A DNA stretch of 29,347 nucleotides from a bacterium (GTDB lineage: Bacteria; Gemmatimonadota; Glassbacteria; GWA2-58-10), in contig JAJFUG010000066.1 of assembly GCA_021372515.1 (NCBI GenBank), positions 1 to 29,347 of the forward strand, given 5' to 3'. Shown here in pieces: positions 1 to 6,817 of this stretch (position 1 is its first letter; each line of letters begins with the position of its first letter). Both the position numbers and the translations under genes were made by a program. The notes under the pieces were generated by a model. It was not told where the DNA came from and made no database searches. It worked only from the letters and a program-made list of their open reading frames with translations.

Positions 1-264
1 GTGTTCTACCTGCTGATCGATGTCTGGAACCTGCGCCGCTGGCCGTTCGTGTTCACCGTGGTGGGGATGAACTGCATCACGATATACATGGTGGTCAGTT
101 TCCTGCGCGGCGAGGTCAACGACTGGATCGGCGTGTTCACCAAAGGCATCCTGGAGCCGCTGGGCCCGGCCGGGGTGATTGTCCAGTCCTGCCTGGTGCT
201 GGCCGCATTCTGGTACATGCTCTACTGGATGTACAAGCGCGGGATTTTCCTGAAAGTCGGCTGA
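1..264 (+). CDS. HGSNAT-like (DUF5009/NagX-type) membrane acyltransferase, C-terminal fragment
   Basis: The reading frame is open from the first base, so this is the 3' end of a longer gene; the 87 visible residues end in TGA at 262-264. Two or three hydrophobic spans are seen, including a segment around WPFVFTVVGMNCITIYM and a last span around VQSCLVLAAFWYMLYWMY, followed by a short basic tail (YKRGIFLKVG). The pattern 'DVW..RRWPF....GMN.ITIYM' is typical of the C-terminus of heparan-alpha-glucosaminide N-acetyltransferase-like proteins (DUF5009, NagX/YeiB relatives), which are polytopic inner-membrane proteins thought to transfer acyl groups to amino sugars. It lies 43 bp upstream of an exported GH20-like hexosaminidase on the same strand without a visible terminator between them, so co-transcription is likely and fits amino-sugar handling. 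The family call is by recognition only; the catalytic part lies outside the window. Confidence 0.72.
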   Translation: MFYLLIDVWNLRRWPFVFTVVGMNCITIYMVVSFLRGEVNDWIGVFTKGILEPLGPAGVIVQSCLVLAAFWYMLYWMYKRGIFLKVG

Positions 265-307
265 AAGCCGCGATAAAAGCCAGTGCATTTTCCCCAAGGA
301 GAAAGCC

Positions 308-2551
308 ATGAAACTGCGGAGAACCCTCCCCGCTCTGCTGCTCTGCGTGCTTGTGTCCTGGACCGTGCTCCCGGCCCAGGACAACCCGATCTATCCCCTG
401 CCGCACAAGCTCGAACTGGGCAGCGGCGCGCTCGACCTCGAGGGCTGCGCGATATATTCCGGCAACGGCCCGCGCTGCGAGCTTGCCGCCCTGGCCGAAC
501 GGCTTTCCTCAGAGCTGGCGGCGCGTTATCGTGTCTCGGTCCCGCTGGGCCAGGGTGACGCCCCGGCCGCGGGCGGCCGCGGCATAGTCCTGGGCCTTCT
601 GTCCGACCCCGTGATCCAGCGCATGCTGCCGGGCATTCCGGGCGATTCGGTCTGGTATCTGCCCGAGGGCTACCGTCTGGCGGTGACCCCGAGCGGCGCG
701 GTAATCGCCGGGCATGACCTGGCCGGCCTCTACTACGGCATCCAGTCGTTCCTTCAGCTTGTCAGCCTGGACAGCAAAGGCGAGGCGAAAGCCCGGGCCG
801 CCGTGGTCACGGATGCACCCGCGAAGCCGTTCCGCGGGGTGCATGTCTACCTCCCGGCGCGCGAGGACCTCCAGTTCTTCAAGAACTACATCCGCACCAT
901 GGCGCACTACAAGATCAACACCATGGTCCTGGAGGTGGGTGGAGGCATGCGCCTGGACCGTCACCCCGAGATCAACCTGGCCTGGGAGCATTTCTGCCGC
1001 TCGTTCTACGACATGGGCGACCCCATGCTGCGTTACGGCGAGCAGACACCGCTGGGGCCGCAGGGACGGTTCCAGGCCTCGGTGCACACCGAGCTGGCCG
1101 GCGGCGGCTGGCTGAGCAAGCAGGAGGTCCGCGAGATCGTGGACTGCGCCCGCGAAAACTGTATCGAGGTGATCCCGGAGATACAGTCCCTGACCCACTG
1201 CTACTACCTGGCCCTGGCCCACCGCGAGATCGCCGATATCCCCGAGGCCGCCTGGCCCGACTCCTACGACCCGACCAACCCCAAATCCTACGAGTTGCTG
1301 TTCGACGTGATCGACGAGTACCTGGACGTGATCCAGCCCAGGCGTGTGCATATCGGCCACGACGAGTGGCGCTCCGGGGTGCACGGCACACCGGGGATCA
1401 ACTACGGCCGGGACGTGCTCAAGATTTACGGCTACCTGCGCTCGCGGGGCGTGGGCGCCCTGATGTGGGGCGACCACATGATCTCGGGCCACAACATGGA
1501 CGGCAAGATGCCGCCGCCGCCCACCAAGCCCGGCGAGGTCTGGTACGTCTATCCCTCGACCAAGGAGGCCCCGGAGATAATCGCCGCCAAGGCCAAGGAT
1601 ATCCTGATGCTCAACTGGTCCTGGAGCGAGGTCCCCACCTCCTACGACCAGCTCGCCTCCCGCGGCTGGAAACAGGTGCTGGGCAATTTCAGCGTGGAGC
1701 GCCAGTACGACAAGTGGCCCGAGATTTTCCGCCGCGAGGATGTCCTGGGGGCCGAGATGTCCACCTGGTGCCGCGCGGATGAGTTCAGCTACGGCCAGAA
1801 CGGGGCGGTGCTGAACATGCTGGCCAGTGAAAACCTGCTCTGGGGCGGCGCCCAGCTCAGCCTGGACAAGCTGTTCGAGCTGATGGCCGAGCGCATGCCC
1901 CAGGTCCGTCAGGAACTGAACGGCCTGGCCCTGCCCTCGCAGGATGCCGCCGCTGGCCGTCCCGGCTACGGTTTTGTCACGCTGGACCTGAGCGCAGCGG
2001 GCAACGCAGCGCCGGGCCAGGTGGGAGCGGCCGACTTGAACCGGGTGAAAGCCGGCAAGTACGAAAGCGGCGGAGTGCCGTTTGTCGTGGCCCCGGGCGA
2101 CAAGGCCCTGGCCGCAGCGCTCGAACCGGGCCAGGCCGTGAGCGGGATAGCGGTCGGCTCCAACGCGGCCAGCCTTCTGTTCCTGCAGGTGGCCACCGGC
2201 AGCGAGGAATCGACCAACACCTACCAGAGCAACTATCCGCACGACACCGCCCCCCTGCTGGGGTTCTACCGCGTGCACTATGCGGACGGCCTGGAGGAGG
2301 ACATCCCCATCCGCTACGGCCGCAACATCGCGCGCTGGGACGGCGTCTACACGGACCAGGTGTACTATGCCCGCACGGTCAGCCTGGGCCGGGACAAGTC
2401 CGGCAAGCCGGTGCTGGCCTGGGCCATGGAGTGGGTCTGCCCGCGGCCCAACCGCAAGATACAGTCCGTGGACCTGGTCGCGGCCGGCGAGTCGAAGGCC
2501 CGCCCGGTGCTGCTGGGCCTGACACTGGTCAAGCCGCCGTTCGAGCGGTGA
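308..2551 (+). CDS. Exported GH20-like beta-N-acetylhexosaminidase
   Basis: A 747-residue protein with an N-terminal signal peptide (basic MKLRR, hydrophobic core, likely cleavage after LPAQ near residue 24). Residues about 25-170 resemble the GH20b domain that precedes the catalytic barrel (EGYRLAVTP...GHDLAGLYYGIQSFLQL). The barrel starts near residue 175 with FRGVHVYLPARED. The catalytic Asp-Glu pair of GH20 is at D352-E353 in HIGHDEW; most members have HxGGDE, so the residue before the pair is His instead of Gly. GH20 enzymes use the substrate 2-acetamido group as nucleophile, with the Glu as acid/base and the Asp orienting the acetamide. A C-terminal part (about 560-747) looks beta-rich and is unassigned. 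Start is supported by AAGGAG at 297-302. It lies between an HGSNAT-like gene and a GH16 gene. Exact substrate is unknown; the divergent motif leaves room for a different hexosaminide. Confidence 0.82.
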   Translation: MKLRRTLPALLLCVLVSWTVLPAQDNPIYPLPHKLELGSGALDLEGCAIYSGNGPRCELAALAERLSSELAARYRVSVPLGQGDAPAAGGRGIVLGLLSDPVIQRMLPGIPGDSVWYLPEGYRLAVTPSGAVIAGHDLAGLYYGIQSFLQLVSLDSKGEAKARAAVVTDAPAKPFRGVHVYLPAREDLQFFKNYIRTMAHYKINTMVLEVGGGMRLDRHPEINLAWEHFCRSFYDMGDPMLRYGEQTPLGPQGRFQASVHTELAGGGWLSKQEVREIVDCARENCIEVIPEIQSLTHCYYLALAHREIADIPEAAWPDSYDPTNPKSYELLFDVIDEYLDVIQPRRVHIGHDEWRSGVHGTPGINYGRDVLKIYGYLRSRGVGALMWGDHMISGHNMDGKMPPPPTKPGEVWYVYPSTKEAPEIIAAKAKDILMLNWSWSEVPTSYDQLASRGWKQVLGNFSVERQYDKWPEIFRREDVLGAEMSTWCRADEFSYGQNGAVLNMLASENLLWGGAQLSLDKLFELMAERMPQVRQELNGLALPSQDAAAGRPGYGFVTLDLSAAGNAAPGQVGAADLNRVKAGKYESGGVPFVVAPGDKALAAALEPGQAVSGIAVGSNAASLLFLQVATGSEESTNTYQSNYPHDTAPLLGFYRVHYADGLEEDIPIRYGRNIARWDGVYTDQVYYARTVSLGRDKSGKPVLAWAMEWVCPRPNRKIQSVDLVAAGESKARPVLLGLTLVKPPFER

Positions 2552-2602
2552 GTGCGGGAAGGCAGGGAAAGACCCGATGACTCTAAACTGCGGAGGTGCA
2601 GG

Positions 2603-3427
2603 ATGAAGGCTTACAAATCGGGCCGCTGGCTGGCCGTGGCCGCGCTGGTTGTGCTTCTCACGGCCGGGGCCGCCGACTGCGGGGAGGACCCGGTCTCGGC
2701 CCAGGCGCAGCCGCAGGAGCAGGGGGCCCTGCCCCAGGCGCCGCAGGGCAAAAAGTGGCAGTTGGTCTGGAGCGACGAGTTCAACGGGACGGCCCTGGAC
2801 TGGAACACCTGGGAGTGCCCCGAGGGGCCCCGTCGCGACGGCTACTGGTCCAAAGATGACAGCTACCTGAGCGGGGACGGCCTGCTGGTGCTCCGCACGC
2901 GCAAGGACGGCGAAAAGTTCTCCAGCGGGGCGATCCGCACCCGCGGCAAGTTCGAGCACGCGTTCGGCTACTGGGAGGCGCGTTGCCGGTTCCACACCCA
3001 GGTCGGCCACTGGCCCGCGTTCTGGCTCTACTCGCCGGCGGAGGGACAGATCGGCGACGGAGGCCGGGACGGCACGGAGATCGATATAATGGAAAAAGCC
3101 TGGGCCGCCGATGTGGACACCACCAACGTGGCGTTGCACTGGGACGGCTACGGGGCGGAGCACAAGAGCGCGGGCAGGAAAGTCTACACCCCCGGAGTGA
3201 GCCGCGGCTTCCACACTTTCGGCCTCTGGTGGAGCCCCGAGGAATACGTGTTCTACGTGGACGGGGTGGAGAAATGGCGCTCCACGGACGGCGGGGTGTG
3301 CCAGGCGCCGCTGTACGTGAAGCTCACCGACGAGATCGGCGACTGGGCCGGGGATATCAAAAAAGCCTCCCTGCCCGACTATTTCTATGTCGATTACGTG
3401 CGGGTCTACGACCTGACCGGGGAATAG
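2603..3427 (+). CDS. Exported GH16 family endo-glycosidase (laminarinase/beta-glucanase-like)
   Basis: A 274-residue protein that starts with a signal peptide (MKAYKSGR, then a hydrophobic run AVAALVVLLTAGAA; likely cleavage around residue 36). A short Gln/Pro-rich linker follows, then the GH16 domain starts at KKWQLVWSDEFNG (residue 50). The active-site signature ExDxxE is intact as EIDIME (E159 nucleophile, D161, E164 acid/base). GH16 enzymes cleave beta-1,3/1,4-glucans or galactans (laminarin, lichenan, agar, carrageenan, keratan); the loops cannot be assigned to one of these by eye. The domain ends in the usual FYVDYVRVYDLT strand. The ATG at 2603 is chosen because GGAGG lies at 2592-2596; the frame is open further upstream but lacks a ribosome site. 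It begins 51 bp after the GH20-like gene and is followed by a terminator, so it is probably the last gene of the operon. Confidence 0.88.
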   Translation: MKAYKSGRWLAVAALVVLLTAGAADCGEDPVSAQAQPQEQGALPQAPQGKKWQLVWSDEFNGTALDWNTWECPEGPRRDGYWSKDDSYLSGDGLLVLRTRKDGEKFSSGAIRTRGKFEHAFGYWEARCRFHTQVGHWPAFWLYSPAEGQIGDGGRDGTEIDIMEKAWAADVDTTNVALHWDGYGAEHKSAGRKVYTPGVSRGFHTFGLWWSPEEYVFYVDGVEKWRSTDGGVCQAPLYVKLTDEIGDWAGDIKKASLPDYFYVDYVRVYDLTGE

Positions 3428-3453
3428 AACCACCGGACAGGCTCTGATGCGGA

Positions 3454-3493
3454 AAGGGGCGGACTGCATTGCAGGCCGCCCCTTCTCTGTTTT
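3454..3493 (+). terminator. Rho-independent terminator after the GH16 gene
   Basis: AAGGGGCGG (3454-3462) pairs with CCGCCCCTT (3476-3484). An inner CTGC/GCAG stem (3464-3467 with 3471-3474) closes an ATT loop, and the arm runs into CTCTGTTTT. It starts 26 bp after the GH16 stop codon. Confidence 0.75.
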
Positions 3494-3526
3494 ACGAGAT
3501 ACGAATGCTACATCAAGCCAGCATTG

Positions 3527-3982
3527 TCCGCCTTAGGAAGTTGCATCACGGAATCGAAAGGCAACTATTAGCTTGTCCTTTTCCGGCTTGTGGAAAAGGA
3601 CCAAAAGACGCTTCGGGGCCGTAAACTCGCATTGGCCCTGACTTTTTGTTTACCCGCGGTGTGCGCGGAGACTCTGCACGCTGCCTGTGTTGCGGGGCGA
3701 CGCTGACGCTGATTGCCCGCCTGACTGCGAGGGCTTCATCTGCCTCCGCAGTGCACGGGGAGTATACTCCGCTTCTCTTGCGCGGCTCGGACAGTACGGC
3801 CCCGGACGGCCCTACGGGCCGCTTAGGGACAAAACCCGGATACAGAAGCTTTCCAGAGGCAGTCGGGCCGACGCGGGGTTGGATACGCACTGTGTTGTAC
3901 ACATCCGCATTCCCCTAAGTGCACGGCATGCCGTGCCCGCCTTAGCTTCTTTACGACACTCCCTGCAGCTTCCTAAGCCGGA
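3527..3982. repeat. 456-bp non-coding segment bounded by 19-bp terminal inverted repeats (MITE-like or structured RNA)
   Basis: The segment starts with TCCGCCTTAGGAAGTTGCA (3527-3545). It ends with a sequence whose reverse complement is TCCGGCTTAGGAAGCTGCA (3964-3982), that is 17 of 19 identical. It fills most of the gene-free space between the GH16 and deoC genes. Short open frames exist on both strands (up to 118 codons) but have no convincing ribosome site or recognisable domain. Several inner inverted repeats are present: a perfect 10-bp hairpin at 3575-3601, GGGCC/GGCCC at 3616-3638, CGGCCC-TAC-GGGCCG at 3807-3821, and a perfect 16-bp palindrome at 3921-3936. The core CTTAG/CTAAG recurs at both ends and inside. 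No transposase is present and I find no clear target-site duplication. It may be a non-autonomous mobile element or a structured RNA locus; I do not recognise the family. Confidence 0.5.
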
Positions 3983-4029
3983 TATTACTGCCATTTAGCG
4001 CCTTTGCGGTCAGCCGCAGCGCCGGTGCT

Positions 4030-4746
4030 CTATTTCCAGCCCCTGGCGCGGGCCTCGTCAAGGATCGCCGCGCTGGCGCTCAGGCCCACCCGGCTCACAC
4101 CCAGCTCCAGCACATGCAGAAGGGCATCCAGGTTGCGCACGCCGCCCGCGGCCTTGATTTTCACTCCGGCCGGGCAGTGCTTGCGCATCAGGACCAGGTC
4201 GTGCTCCGTGGCGCCATCATAGTAGTGCATTCCGGAGGAGTGTTTCTTGAAACCGTAGCCGGTGGATGTCTTTACATAATCAGTCCCCGCGGCGCTGCAA
4301 AGCTCGCAGAGACGGATTTTCTGGCTGTCCTCTGGCAGGAAATCATTCTCGAAGATCAGCTTGAGGATCGCCCCGCCGGCGTGGGCGGCCTCGGTCAGAG
4401 CACGTATCTCCTTATCCACGTAATCCCAGTCGCCGCTCAGCACCTTGCCCGAGTTGAGCACGGCATCCAGCTCCACGGCCCCGTCCTCGATGGCCGCTTT
4501 CGCCTCGGCCACCTTGATGTCGATCCGGCTGTTGCCGTGCGGGAACCCAACCACCGCGCCCACCGCGGTCTCGGAACCGGCCAGGATTTCGCAAGCCAGG
4601 GGCACGGCGTAGGGCTTGATACTGACCGCAACCAGGTTATTGTCGCGGGCGAATTGGCATTCCTGGCGCAACTTGGCGTCGGTCATAGTGGGATGCAGCA
4701 GCGAGTGGTCGATCACTCGGGCTATTTCACGGATTGTGCCGGGCAT
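4030..4746 (-). CDS. deoC: Deoxyribose-phosphate aldolase DeoC
   Basis: A 238-residue cytoplasmic TIM-barrel enzyme that reversibly cleaves 2-deoxy-D-ribose 5-phosphate to glyceraldehyde 3-phosphate and acetaldehyde, the last step of deoxynucleoside catabolism. Recognisable signatures are IDHSLLHPTMTD near the N-terminus, VGFPHGNS (67-73), VELDAVLN with the catalytic Asp at D94, the Schiff-base lysine K159 in DYVKTSTGY, and the second active-site lysine K198 in KIKAAGGVR. After the Schiff-base lysine the protein has a longer loop than E. coli DeoC (about residues 164-178, with HSSGMHYYDGAT), a variant I associate with some bacterial family members. The ATG at 4746 is preferred over an upstream in-frame ATG because GGAGG precedes it by 8 bases. 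It stands alone, antisense to its neighbours; no partner phosphopentomutase or nucleoside phosphorylase is in view. Confidence 0.94.
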   Translation of the reverse strand: MPGTIREIARVIDHSLLHPTMTDAKLRQECQFARDNNLVAVSIKPYAVPLACEILAGSETAVGAVVGFPHGNSRIDIKVAEAKAAIEDGAVELDAVLNSGKVLSGDWDYVDKEIRALTEAAHAGGAILKLIFENDFLPEDSQKIRLCELCSAAGTDYVKTSTGYGFKKHSSGMHYYDGATEHDLVLMRKHCPAGVKIKAAGGVRNLDALLHVLELGVSRVGLSASAAILDEARARGWK

Positions 4747-4990
4747 GTTCGGATCCTCCGAAGTGGTAGGAAGCTTGTGAGTATGGAACACCCTGACGGT
4801 CTGGGCCGCGGGGGACAGATCAACAGTAATCCTTGCCGTTCAGGCTCGCGGTCAGGACAGGGACGCATGGACTCTCTGCGGGACATTTTTTGAGGCGGCC
4901 CTGGAGCAAGGGTAAAACCCCGAACGGAATAATTCAAGCTTTGTGGAAAATGCCCGCGACAGCGGGGTGAAAAATATTTTTCATTTTTTC

Positions 4991-5027
4991 TTGACATTTA
5001 TTATTTTGACTTTAATTTTATTAAAGT
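4991..5027 (+). promoter_or_regulatory. Putative promoter and overlapping perfect palindrome upstream of the DUF2089 gene
   Basis: An AT-rich island in a GC-rich region carries a perfect TTGACA (4991-4996). A weak -10 such as TAATTT (5013-5018) follows at 16 bp. Over that -10 lies a perfect interrupted palindrome, ACTTTAAT-ttt-ATTAAAGT (5009-5027, 8-bp arms), placed where a repressor would block RNA polymerase. The downstream gene encodes a zinc-ribbon/HTH protein, so autoregulation is an attractive inference. Confidence 0.5.
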
Positions 5028-5060
5028 TGTTTTCTATTTTATTCATCCACGAAGGCAAAT

Positions 5061-5366
5061 ATGAAAACAAATCTTCCGTGTCTGTGTCCGAGTTGCGGCA
5101 GCAGCCTCAAAGTCCGCCGCCTGGCCTGCGACCGTTGCGGCACCGCGGTGGAGGGCGACTACGAGCTGCCGTTGCTGGCCCGCCTGGACTCCGGCGACCA
5201 GCAGTTCATCCTCAACCTTCTGACCTCGGGAGGCAGCCTCAAGGAGCTGGCCGCGCTGTACGGCATCTCCTACCCCACGGTGCGCAACCGTCTGGATGCC
5301 CTGATCGAGAAAGTCCAATCCATTCAAAACCAGTCCCGGTCACACGGACCCTCCGCGGAGGAATGA
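5061..5366 (+). CDS. DUF2089-family zinc-ribbon/HTH regulator
   Basis: A 101-residue protein with an N-terminal zinc ribbon (C9-x2-C12 and C23-x2-C26, plus an extra C7). A helix-turn-helix segment follows at about residues 58-83 (SLKELAALYGISYPTVRNRLDALIEKV), resembling sigma-70 region 4-like or MarR-type recognition helices. This arrangement matches DUF2089, a family of small presumed DNA-binding regulators whose targets are mostly unknown. GAAGG precedes the ATG. The stop codon at 5364-5366 is one base before the ATG of the next gene, whose ribosome site lies inside this gene, so the two are almost certainly translationally coupled. The upstream palindrome at 5009-5027 is a candidate operator. 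The family call is confident; the specific role, perhaps control of the downstream membrane and exported proteins, is inferred from context. Confidence 0.82.
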   Translation: MKTNLPCLCPSCGSSLKVRRLACDRCGTAVEGDYELPLLARLDSGDQQFILNLLTSGGSLKELAALYGISYPTVRNRLDALIEKVQSIQNQSRSHGPSAEE

Positions 5367-5367
5367 A

Positions 5368-5991
5368 ATGGGAGCTACGTCCGAACTGTCGGAACGGAAA
5401 GTCTCCCTCTGCCTGTTCAACCCCACGCACTACCTGGCCGGGGGCAAGGCCCTGGGCCTGGGGTTCGTGCTGATCCTGATCACCGGCGCGCTGGCCTCCA
5501 CCGGCAAGGTGCACCTGGACGGGGTGCTGGACCTGCACGTGGGAAATCCGAGAGTGTTTCCTTTCTGGGTTTTCGCAGCCGAGGGACTTCTTGACTGGCT
5601 TGTCTTAGGCCTCCTGCTGATTCTTGCAGGCAAGCTGCTCTCCAAAAGCCGTCCCCGCGCGCTGGATGTGCTGGGCACGCAGGCCCTGGCGCGCTGGCCG
5701 ATGCTGTTAAGCGTCTCCCTGGGCTTGATTCCGGCGTTCCAGCTTCACGCCCTGCGGATGATCCCCGGGATGCAGGTGGACACTCCAGCCGTCCCGGGCG
5801 AAGAACTGATTTTCCTGGCTGTCCTGTTCGCCACCATGCTGCTGATAGTCTGGATGGTGGCCCTGATTTACCGGGCTTATGCCGTAAGCTGCAACCTGAA
5901 AGGCAGGAAGGCGGCGCTCTCGTTCATTGCGGCCCTGCTGGCGGCAGAAACGCTGTCAAAAATAATAATGGTCAAATTCCTGCTGGCTTGA
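5368..5991 (+). CDS. Five-span integral membrane protein, Yip1-like
   Basis: A 207-residue protein with a short hydrophilic N-terminus (about 24 residues containing LFNPTHYLAGG) and about five hydrophobic segments: roughly residues 29-46, 64-87, 110-130, 147-167 and 184-203. The layout and the early NP-x-x-y motif resemble Yip1-domain membrane proteins of bacteria, which have no settled biochemical role. Its ATG follows GGAGG at 5357-5361, which lies within the end of the preceding DUF2089 gene. The one-base gap implies one transcript and coupled translation. A DUF3887-type exported protein follows 31 bp later. The three genes probably form a small operon for an envelope function under control of the DUF2089 protein. 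No catalytic motif is visible and the Yip1 assignment is tentative. Confidence 0.7.
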   Translation: MGATSELSERKVSLCLFNPTHYLAGGKALGLGFVLILITGALASTGKVHLDGVLDLHVGNPRVFPFWVFAAEGLLDWLVLGLLLILAGKLLSKSRPRALDVLGTQALARWPMLLSVSLGLIPAFQLHALRMIPGMQVDTPAVPGEELIFLAVLFATMLLIVWMVALIYRAYAVSCNLKGRKAALSFIAALLAAETLSKIIMVKFLLA

Positions 5992-6022
5992 CTCAATACC
6001 ATTAATCGATGAGGTGTATTCG

Positions 6023-6412
6023 ATGAAAAGCTCAATTTTTCTTTCCCTGCTCCTGTCTTTCAGTCTCTGCGCCGCCGCGCAGGACAGCACCGCCACGGTC
6101 AACGCAAAAGCTATCGCAGCAGCCGAGAGCTTTGTCGACCTTCTCGCCGCCGGGCAGTTCGAGAAAGCCGTGGCCGTGATGACCCCGGAAATGGTCAAGG
6201 CCCTGCCCGCGGACAAGCTGGCCGAGACCTGGAAAACAGTCCAGACCCAGGCCGGCGCTTTCAAGAAAAGGGAAAGCGCGCGGGTTGAGAAAGTGAAAGA
6301 GTTCGACATGGTCCATGTGATCTGCAGCTTCGAGAAAGCCCGGCTGGACGTGAAAGTGGTGCTGGACAGCCAGCGGCAGGTGGGCGGACTCTGGTTCGCG
6401 CCGGCGAAATAA
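6023..6412 (+). CDS. Exported DUF3887-like protein
   Basis: A 129-residue protein with a signal peptide (MKSSIFLSLLLSFSLCAAAQ, likely cleaved after AAAQ or CAA). A single small domain follows, starting AIAAAESFVDLLAAGQFEKAV and continuing through MTPEMVKALPADKLAETWKTVQTQAGAF to a C-terminal GGLWFAPAK. This helix-strand pattern, with 'F..A...M...M...L....L...W......G.f' and a final 'GL.F.P', is that of DUF3887, found at the N-terminus of some secreted hydrolases but here standing alone. The fold is expected to be NTF2-like. The ATG at 6023 is chosen over an in-frame GTG at 6014 because GAGG is at 6011-6014. It is the third gene of the DUF2089 operon and is followed by a strong terminator. No active-site residues are apparent; it may bind a ligand or a partner in the periplasm. 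Confidence 0.75.
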   Translation: MKSSIFLSLLLSFSLCAAAQDSTATVNAKAIAAAESFVDLLAAGQFEKAVAVMTPEMVKALPADKLAETWKTVQTQAGAFKKRESARVEKVKEFDMVHVICSFEKARLDVKVVLDSQRQVGGLWFAPAK

Positions 6413-6442
6413 AGAAAACCGCATGATTTTGGATAGGGGTTT

Positions 6443-6480
6443 CCGGCCGGCTTTACAATCAAGCCGGCCGGTTCTATTAT
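6443..6480 (+). terminator. Terminator after the DUF3887 gene
   Basis: A perfect 11-bp stem, CCGGCCGGCTT (6443-6453) with AAGCCGGCCGG (6461-6471), and a 7-base loop, followed by TTCTATTAT. It ends the DUF2089 operon. Confidence 0.8.
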
Positions 6481-6541
6481 GGGCTCGGCAATCCAGCCCG
6501 CACCCGCAGTGCCATCCTCTGCTTACAGCGGGAGAAAACCG

Positions 6542-6817
6542 ATGCTCGGTAAAAAAGACTGGTTCAGAAGAAAGGATATGGGCTGGGGGATAGAGCCTGT
6601 GACCTGGCAGGGCTGGGTCTATATGCTCGTGTTCATCGCATTCCTGCTGCTGATAACCAACGGCCCGGAGGCCTGGTTTTTCAAGCCGCGGGCCCGCAGC
6701 ATCGCTGCTGCCTCCTGGGTCGTGCTGTTCCTGGCCGATGTCATCCACCTCTGGTTCGCCGTGGGCGACGGGCGAATCCACCGCAATCAGACCAAACGCC
6801 CGCGCAACCAGGCGTAG
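6542..6817 (+). CDS. Small two-span membrane protein, unknown function
   Basis: A 91-residue protein with a basic N-terminus (MLGKKDWFRRKDMGWG) and two hydrophobic segments, about residues 24-40 (GWVYMLVFIAFLLLI) and 53-72 (SIAAASWVVLFLADVIHLWF). The C-terminal tail is basic (HRNQTKRPRNQA). The ATG at 6542 is preferred because GGAG sits 7 bases upstream; an in-frame ATG at 6479 lies inside the preceding terminator and is unlikely. It converges with the acyl-ACP desaturase gene, and the two 3' ends overlap by 31 bp (6787-6817). I do not recognise a family; the WG...PVTWQGW stretch before the first span is the most distinctive feature. It is judged real from the ribosome site, the clean hydrophobic pattern and the absence of a better frame. 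Confidence 0.65.
   Translation: MLGKKDWFRRKDMGWGIEPVTWQGWVYMLVFIAFLLLITNGPEAWFFKPRARSIAAASWVVLFLADVIHLWFAVGDGRIHRNQTKRPRNQA

Noticed and set aside
509-3469. A 986-codon open frame on the minus strand
   Set aside because: It is antisense to the GH20-like and GH16 genes, which have signal peptides, ribosome sites and active-site motifs. Its translation is low-complexity and Val/Gly/Ala/Arg-rich, as expected from a GC-rich shadow frame.
3546-3902. A 118-codon frame (-) and overlapping 90- to 103-codon frames (+) in the TIR element
   Set aside because: Neither strand shows a ribosome site, signal peptide, domain or sensible hydrophobic pattern. The inverted-repeat structure explains the segment better than coding.
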